DNA of 64,000 bases, from positions 124,001 through 188,000 of the forward strand of contig NZ_JBHSAB010000004.1 in assembly GCF_042649825.1 (NCBI RefSeq), read 5' to 3'. This document shows positions 59,432-64,000 of the stretch, one piece after another. The translations under genes and the position numbers were made by a program. The notes under the pieces were generated by a model. The model was not told the origin of the DNA. It was given only the letters and a program-made list of their open reading frames with translations, and did not search any database. This DNA is from Legionella_C dresdenensis. Lineage in GTDB: Bacteria; Pseudomonadota; Gammaproteobacteria; Legionellales; Legionellaceae. The first letter of the stretch is position 1. Every line of letters starts with the position of its first letter.

Positions 59432-60289
59432 TCACATAGATTTTTTGTTATGATGCTGGATAACTGCGGTGCTTCCACGGCTCTTATTTATATTTAAATG
59501 CTTCCTTTTAAAAAAGGATTGAGGACTGTTTGCAAATAAGGACTGTGCTTCCTCTTCTTGTGCTAAAAACAGGCATTCCAAATGCAATTTATCCTCTTTC
59601 GCGATAGTTGCACTGTTAGCAGTCAATTGTAAAGTGTTACTGGTTGTTGTGAGTGTTTCTGAAGGCTTAGGTCTATAAGGTTTTTTACTCGGATAATTCC
59701 GTAATAATTGTTTTAAACCTAGCATTTTCATTTCATCATACACGTTCTCTTCTATTTGAGTTGCAGTGATTATAATTGCAGTTTCTATAAATTCTATCTC
59801 TGATTTTTTTATAAATTTAAGCGCTCTGGCGCTTTTTACGTAGTCTAAGTCTTGTTCTGCAGTTTCAAGCAACCGCAATAACTGCCTTGGGGATGTTTCT
59901 GTATGGATAGACTTAAGCAGGTTGTTTAATCTATATCTATCATGATTTGGGAATGGGGTAATATAAGAACCATTAAGCGCCTGCTTTAACTCAACGATGG
60001 CTTTCGCCTTTCCATTTAGGCTTGCCCCACTTTTTGCAGATCTGTCTGAACCGTATGACACTCTTGTTGATTCTTGAGATAAAATCCTACTCAACACTTC
60101 GTAAATTAATGGATCAAACTGGCAGCTCATATGCGCTTGGCTAATCCACGCGTGGAGTCGCCAAACTAAAATAAATGATGCTTCTCTACTATCGCTTTCT
60201 AGTAAATTACGTTTTAACGTATCAAGTTTTTTGAGTTCAATCTGTTGGCACAGGTCGAGGAATCCTCGCTCGATCAGGATTGACTTCAA
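59432..60289 (-). CDS. Orphan helical protein upstream of udk
   Basis: 285 aa, not recognised. Helical throughout, with a basic Pro-rich stretch (SKKPYRPKPSETL, about 200-212), Thr/Ser-rich linker, then an acidic LAQEEEAQSLFANS and a basic tail. An acidic (E-block-like) segment near the C-terminus is a feature of some Dot/Icm substrates, but this alone is weak. It ends 21 bp before the udk start codon. The upstream region 60290-60504 is AT-rich and probably holds promoters for both directions. Confidence 0.5.
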   Translation of the reverse strand: MKSILIERGFLDLCQQIELKKLDTLKRNLLESDSREASFILVWRLHAWISQAHMSCQFDPLIYEVLSRILSQESTRVSYGSDRSAKSGASLNGKAKAIVELKQALNGSYITPFPNHDRYRLNNLLKSIHTETSPRQLLRLLETAEQDLDYVKSARALKFIKKSEIEFIETAIIITATQIEENVYDEMKMLGLKQLLRNYPSKKPYRPKPSETLTTTSNTLQLTANSATIAKEDKLHLECLFLAQEEEAQSLFANSPQSFFKRKHLNINKSRGSTAVIQHHNKKSM

Positions 60290-60504
60290 TCATATATCGT
60301 AATTTATGCATATATTACGGTAAAAAATACGGTAATTTAATGAATGGTGATGATCTTTGTACGGGACAAAAATTATATTAATACAAAAAATTAACGTTTT
60401 TTTACGGTTTTTTTGCAATAAATATTGGAAAAACAAATAAACATTGACTAGCCTTAATTGTGCTACAAGCAATTTTTATTACTAATCAATATGAGGATAA
60501 TGAA

Positions 60505-60816
60505 ATGACTTCTCGCGATATCAAAGGAAATGGTTCTAAAACGACTACCAATACTACTGCCAACAAAACTTTGGCTGGCGCTAAAAAAGGCAGCACTTCT
60601 TCTACTAAAATTTCTGCCGATTCACGTAATACTACTCAGGGCAAAACTGGTTCAATAGACCGTTCCTCCTCTAGCTCTATGCGTTCAGGCAGCCAGGACA
60701 AAACTTGGAAAGATGCTAAAGGTAATGCTCAAAAAGGCAATATCAATCCAGCTTCTCTGGGCTCAAAATCAACTGGCCATAGCAGCCACAGCACTAACAG
60801 CCCAAGAACTAAATAA
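60505..60816 (+). CDS. Small Ser/Thr/Lys/Gly-rich disordered protein
   Basis: 103 aa from ATG 60505 (GAGG 9 nt upstream). About 60% Ser, Thr, Lys, Gly and Asn, without hydrophobic core (for example GAKKGSTSSTKISADSRNTT). Possible nucleic-acid-binding, histone-like or stress-related disordered protein; no family. A strong terminator follows at once, which supports a short, well-expressed transcript. Confidence 0.6.
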   Translation: MTSRDIKGNGSKTTTNTTANKTLAGAKKGSTSSTKISADSRNTTQGKTGSIDRSSSSSMRSGSQDKTWKDAKGNAQKGNINPASLGSKSTGHSSHSTNSPRTK

Positions 60817-60830
60817 AGATTTCTTATCCC

Positions 60831-60871
60831 AAAAACCACTATAAATTTATGCTATAGTGGTTTTTGTTTTT
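60831..60871 (+). terminator. Terminator after the small disordered protein gene
   Basis: 13-bp perfect arms AAAAACCACTATA (60831-60843) and TATAGTGGTTTTT (60853-60865), loop of 9 nt, then GTTTTT. Classic intrinsic terminator; the A/T symmetry means it could also act leftward. Confidence 0.85.
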
Positions 60872-60969
60872 CTCTTTCCCTCCAGTTGCCAAACCCGATA
60901 TTCTTAAATTAAAGTAATAAACATAGCGCTTTTGTTCTGTATAATTGTAACTCAATGGAGTATATGGAT

Positions 60970-61548
60970 ATGCCCGTTCGTCAAAATGACCTTAGAGCCA
61001 GAACGATAAATGCTATAAAAGAGGATGTTGCGGCCGGCCGGCCGGCAGTCGAAACCAGAAGCGTCCTCTCCGCTGCGGCTTATTTGCTTGAAGAGATTGC
61101 TGCCGATGCCAGCAGGGAGCGTTATGATATTGTAATTGCCGGGACAGTGATTCTGGCAATGCTGGTCGAGGATCATAAGGTTCATTGGCCGCGAGCTCTC
61201 TATAAAGAGAGGCTTTATTATCAAAAGACCCTCACCGAAATCTGTGACAAGCTTTCTCTGACAGAGGCAGAAATATACTGTAACCAATTGGCCGATTCTC
61301 AGCTGGCGGCTGTTAAAGAAGCGATTGAAAAGATTGGGCAATGTGCGCTTCTTAAGCGCGAAATTCCCTTCGATGGCCAGATTCCTGAGATACTGTTTCC
61401 CTGCTTGCGCAGTTGTGTACCGGCGATAATTTTTAACAGGTATACTCAGCCGCAATCAACAATGCCGCAGCAGAAAAAGCCGCAACCTGATCTTCATCTT
61501 GAGGCATTAATGCTAGTTGACGCACCCATGCCCTGTACGATTAGCTGA
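60970..61548 (+). CDS. Orphan protein, about 192 aa
   Basis: Not recognised. ATG 60970 is preferred because GGAG lies 9 nt upstream; in-frame ATGs at 60955 and 60964 are alternatives. All-helical N-terminal part (RTINAIKEDVAAGRPAVETR, LSAAAYLLEEIAADAS), with a TEAEIYCNQLADSQLAAVKE helix, then a Gln/Pro-rich tail. Its last 55 nt overlap the convergent gene at 61494, so both cannot be fully translated from one duplex without conflict. Confidence 0.5.
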   Translation: MPVRQNDLRARTINAIKEDVAAGRPAVETRSVLSAAAYLLEEIAADASRERYDIVIAGTVILAMLVEDHKVHWPRALYKERLYYQKTLTEICDKLSLTEAEIYCNQLADSQLAAVKEAIEKIGQCALLKREIPFDGQIPEILFPCLRSCVPAIIFNRYTQPQSTMPQQKKPQPDLHLEALMLVDAPMPCTIS

Positions 61549-62543
61549 CGGTTTAAATCTTCCATTTCAATATTCTCAGCAGCTTCAATGCCGTTATCCG
61601 ATGCCTCGAAAAAGGCCGGATGAACGGCCTTTAGTTTGTGCCTGGACAATTTAACGCCGATAAGCGATTCTTTTATTGATGATACCAATGCCCGTTTGTC
61701 TTCTTTTGCCAGCGGAACGACAGAAACTGCCAGGCCGAGATCTTTATCCAGATTGATCTCAAATAATGACTGATATTGGTTTTTGACAAACTCATGGCGT
61801 TTGGCCATTTGATGGTTTGAATTGGCGTCATAACCGGTTACAAATGCGGCAAGAGCCGCGACAAGCAGTGCAGCGGCAAGCAGTGACCAGCCCAATATTG
61901 GCATTGCGGTAAAGCCGGCAAAAAGCCCCATTCCCATTAACAGGCCGCTAATACCTGCACTGCCTCCGGCCACGGCGCCAAAGCCGCCGATAAAGCCAAA
62001 AAAAGAGGCGATTGCTATGGTCGAAAACGGTGCCCTCTTATCTGCCGGAAACTTAATATTAATTTCAGGCAATGGGCCTGTATTGTATTTGTGATGTATA
62101 AATTGATTCAGGGTATTTCTATCAAAAATCTGTTGCAGAAAATCAGCCAGGCAACCTTTATTCGATAGGCGTAATTTTCTCAGATCTTTATCAATTTTAC
62201 GGCTTAAGCTGGTACGGAATTCATCAATATTGCCACCTGGAGAACGTTTTAAAAAGTGTTTATGGCATAGTTCCAGGTAATCCCGGATCTGAATTTGCAG
62301 CATTTGGCAGCTTTCAATAATTTTTTCTGCCAATTGCTGCTGTTGTTTCTGGACGGCTTGATAAGAAAGAATTAATACCGGAAAAAAAATAAGCAAAAAA
62401 GCACTAATTGCCGAATAGCCAAAAATCAGGGATAAAACGCCCCCCGATGCGAGACCCATCGTTGCCGAAATAATTCCGAACGCTGACCAGGCAACACCGC
62501 CTCCCGAGCCAACGGCATCTAACAGAGGTTTAAAAAACGCCAT
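61494..62543 (-). CDS. Membrane-associated orphan protein, candidate effector
   Basis: 349 aa from ATG 62543 (GAGGAG 6 nt upstream). Two hydrophobic, Gly/Ala-rich hairpins (about 10-55 and 185-245, with IGGFGAVAGGSAGISGLLMG) flank a coiled coil (VQKQQQQLAEKIIESCQML) and basic helical region. The C-terminus is acidic (IEAAENIEMEDLNRQL). No signal peptide. This layout is common in Legionella host-membrane effectors; function unknown. Confidence 0.5.
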   Translation of the reverse strand: MAFFKPLLDAVGSGGGVAWSAFGIISATMGLASGGVLSLIFGYSAISAFLLIFFPVLILSYQAVQKQQQQLAEKIIESCQMLQIQIRDYLELCHKHFLKRSPGGNIDEFRTSLSRKIDKDLRKLRLSNKGCLADFLQQIFDRNTLNQFIHHKYNTGPLPEINIKFPADKRAPFSTIAIASFFGFIGGFGAVAGGSAGISGLLMGMGLFAGFTAMPILGWSLLAAALLVAALAAFVTGYDANSNHQMAKRHEFVKNQYQSLFEINLDKDLGLAVSVVPLAKEDKRALVSSIKESLIGVKLSRHKLKAVHPAFFEASDNGIEAAENIEMEDLNRQLIVQGMGASTSINASR

Positions 62544-62660
62544 GTTAACTCCTCGCAAATTGATTCATTATAAGTAATGGTGTTCAAAAATGCGAGACGA
62601 TGTTTAATTCCCTGTCGTTTAGAGGGAGATGCTATCCAGTTAACAATACCTTATTACCGA

Positions 62661-62816
62661 TTAATTGTAACCCCGAAAAAAGTGTTTTTCTTCTTCGCTT
62701 GATTTGGTTTTTTGCTCAATTACCGGTTGTTTATAAGTTTGATAACGGTTTTCCTGTTTTTTACTTTGCACCTGTTCCTTTTGGTCTTTATCCTTTTTCA
62801 TTGTCACTGAAGTCAT
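62661..62816 (-). CDS. Small charged protein, 51 aa
   Basis: ATG at 62816 with CAGGAG 8 nt upstream, TAA at 62661. Very Lys/Gln/Glu-rich (MKKDKDQKEQVQSKKQENRY), ending KHFFRGYN. No family. The good ribosome-binding site and complete frame favour it over the overlapping opposite-strand frame. Confidence 0.45.
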   Translation of the reverse strand: MTSVTMKKDKDQKEQVQSKKQENRYQTYKQPVIEQKTKSSEEEKHFFRGYN

Positions 62817-62887
62817 GATTGCTCCTGTAAGTTATTTATCTGTATTATTAAGTATAGACAAAAATCAGAAACACGCAGGATTGAAGC

Positions 62888-63451
62888 ATGTTTGATTCAA
62901 AGTTCCGTGACACATTACTGCAGACAGTAAAGAAGAATGAAAAGGCCGCTTCCAAAACATTTCTGGACGATTTTCTTAATATTTTTTCAGATAAACAATT
63001 GATCTGTAATACATATAGAGACGATGGAGAAGTAACTGTCAAGGAAGAAATTCCTATGGATGAATTTAACAATAAATTTAAAAGCAGTGCGCTTACTATA
63101 TGTGGTCGTCTGCAGGGCGACTATTTTTCACGGTATGCCTTTGCACGGTTGATAGTAGTTCTTGCATTAGTCCATATCCAGGAATATGGAGAATGGCCTA
63201 CCAAATTTTATCAGGATATTTGTACCGCCTTTGGCGAGCAGCTAAATCTGAAAAATAAGCTTGCCCAATATCAGCGAAAAAGTAATAACGAGGCTGATAT
63301 TGATTGCGCGATAGACATGTTACAGGAATGGGAAGAATCTTTGCTGATTTATATGGGAAAGCGTGCATATACACCGACTTTCTATCCCCCCGCCTCTGGC
63401 AGTGAAGATTCTGATCTTCAAGCGCAATATCGAAATAAACTGTCGCCTTGA
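62888..63451 (+). CDS. Orphan protein, 187 aa
   Basis: Not recognised. AGGA lies 8 nt upstream of the ATG. Mostly helical, with FSRYAFARLIVVLALVHIQE (about 80-99) as the main hydrophobic helix and EWEESLLIYMGKR near the end. Vaguely like a regulated apoptosis or helical-bundle fold, but I make no claim. Followed by palindromic repeats. Confidence 0.45.
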   Translation: MFDSKFRDTLLQTVKKNEKAASKTFLDDFLNIFSDKQLICNTYRDDGEVTVKEEIPMDEFNNKFKSSALTICGRLQGDYFSRYAFARLIVVLALVHIQEYGEWPTKFYQDICTAFGEQLNLKNKLAQYQRKSNNEADIDCAIDMLQEWEESLLIYMGKRAYTPTFYPPASGSEDSDLQAQYRNKLSP

Positions 63452-63506
63452 TACACGCAGGAGTCGGGGCATAGCTGGACTGCCACTGCTATTAAGTAAG
63501 AAATTT

Positions 63507-63592
63507 GTCATCCCCGCGAAGGCGGGGATCCAGCTCTCAAACAAGGTAAGGAGCCAACATGAGAAATGGATTCCCGCCTTCGCGGGAATGAC
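63507..63592. repeat. Inverted pair of GGCGGG hairpins (REP/MITE-like)
   Basis: GTCATCCCCGCGAAGGCGGG (63508-) and its inverse CCCGCCTTCGCGGGAATGAC (about 63572-63591) enclose about 45 bp. Each arm is itself a hairpin. A single related arm, TGGATTCCCGCCTGCGCGGG, follows the TauE/SafE gene at 48495. Typical of small non-autonomous repeats mobilised by REP-type transposases. Confidence 0.6.
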
Positions 63593-63713
63593 CGTATCCT
63601 TATAGCAGTGAGCTTGACTGCTATGGCTTTACAGTCCGACCTGTACGGGTTTTATTATGAGAAGTACCTATTCCATGTCATAATAAACACTTTGTTTTAT
63701 ATTTTGAGCCCTG

Positions 63714-64000
63714 ATGAAATACACAGATTTACGGGATTTTATTAGCCAGCTGGAAACGCGTGGTTTATTAAAACGCATTGATTACCCGGTTTCTCCCAAA
63801 TTGGAAATGACAGTTGTCAGCGATCGGGTATTAAAAGCCGGTGGCCCTGCCTTATTATTTTCCAATCCTAAAAATTCAACCATGCCGGTTCTGGCCAATC
63901 TGTTTGGCACTGTCGAACGGGTGGCGCTTGGAATGGGTGAAGAAAATATCCTGGCATTGCGTGAGATAGGCAAATTGCTTGCGGCGCTAAAAGAGCCGGA
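63714..64000 (+). CDS. ubiD: UbiD-family 4-hydroxybenzoate decarboxylase (5' part)
   Basis: 95 complete codons before the window ends. The translation begins MKYTDLRDFISQLETRGLLK and continues RIDYPVSPKLEMTVVSDRVL, then GPALLFSNPKNSTMPVLAN and GTVERVALGMGE, the conserved UbiD N-terminus. Prenylated-FMN enzyme of ubiquinone synthesis. Full protein would be about 490 aa. Confidence 0.93.
   Translation, partial: MKYTDLRDFISQLETRGLLKRIDYPVSPKLEMTVVSDRVLKAGGPALLFSNPKNSTMPVLANLFGTVERVALGMGEENILALREIGKLLAALKEP

Noticed and set aside
60290..60472. 60-aa minus-strand frame
   Set aside because: AT-rich, no ribosome-binding site, composition of random AT-rich DNA.
62600..62818. 72-aa plus-strand frame
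   Set aside because: It is opposite the small minus-strand gene at 62661-62816, which has a better start signal.
1..64000. CRISPR array, rRNA genes, riboswitches
   Set aside because: No regularly spaced repeat-spacer pattern, no cas genes, no rRNA sequence and no riboswitch-like leader were seen.

Overview
The window looks like a chromosome segment of a Legionella species or a close relative (gammaproteobacterium). This is inferred from moderate-to-low GC, a PagP-type lipid A enzyme, a secreted GDSL lipase, a eukaryotic-like protein kinase, and several large orphan proteins with coiled coils, Gly-rich membrane hairpins or acidic C-terminal tails of the kind seen in Legionella effectors. It divides into a conserved left edge (uvrB, aspC, tRNA-Asn), a 23-kb integration hotspot (about 2,957-25,910), and a mostly core-like right part (about 27,700-64,000).

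The hotspot is a tandem array of elements at the 3' end of tRNA-Asn. The last bases of the tRNA (GGGGAGCCAC) recur at 2997, 11599, 21287 and 25901 and cut the array into three segments. Segment 1 (3007-11608) is the best preserved. It is flanked by a perfect 50-bp att duplication and carries a P4-type tyrosine integrase, a DUF1016 nuclease, a Xre regulator, an AlpA-like regulator and a DUF927 ATPase. It also has a TraK-like oriT-binding protein beside an oriT that closely matches the RP4/IncP oriT (19-bp inverted repeat with GA centre, nic-like site, downstream hairpin), but no relaxase or mating-pair genes. Its cargo is a SIR2-like (DUF4917) gene plus a HEPN-like gene, a candidate anti-phage pair. 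I read it as a non-autonomous mobilizable integrative element that borrows an IncP-like conjugation machine.

Segment 2 (11609-21296) carries a serine recombinase, a frameshifted tyrosine recombinase, a zinc-ribbon HTH protein, a SpoVG-like protein and a small protein in one leftward operon behind a strong palindrome. It also holds an AbiE toxin-antitoxin pair, a 602-aa orphan, and a rightward AT-rich run of small genes ending in a HEPN-zinc-ribbon fusion. Segment 3 (21297-25910) is a decayed relative of segment 1: it repeats about 700 bp at roughly 97% identity, keeps fragments of DUF1016 and integrase, and holds a second, different AbiE-like pair and a degenerate SDR gene. A hipBA module with two TACCC-N8-GGGTA operators lies just outside.

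The right part holds a serine hydrolase, a methyltransferase, a class V aminotransferase, a serine/threonine dehydratase divergent from a MarR regulator, two APC permeases, and several orphan candidate effectors. It also has a divergent four-gene DNA-repair cluster (ligase, MBL exonuclease, Lhr-like helicase, PdeM), dsbB with a tiny partner, osmC, a kinase-like gene, a TauE/SafE exporter and a GDSL lipase. Further right are darP-rlmL, a DUF962 protein, pagP, a CorC-like protein, coq7, an Old Yellow Enzyme, glutathione peroxidase, uridine kinase and the start of ubiD. Short palindromic repeats of a few families sit in many of the intergenic gaps, mostly between convergent genes.
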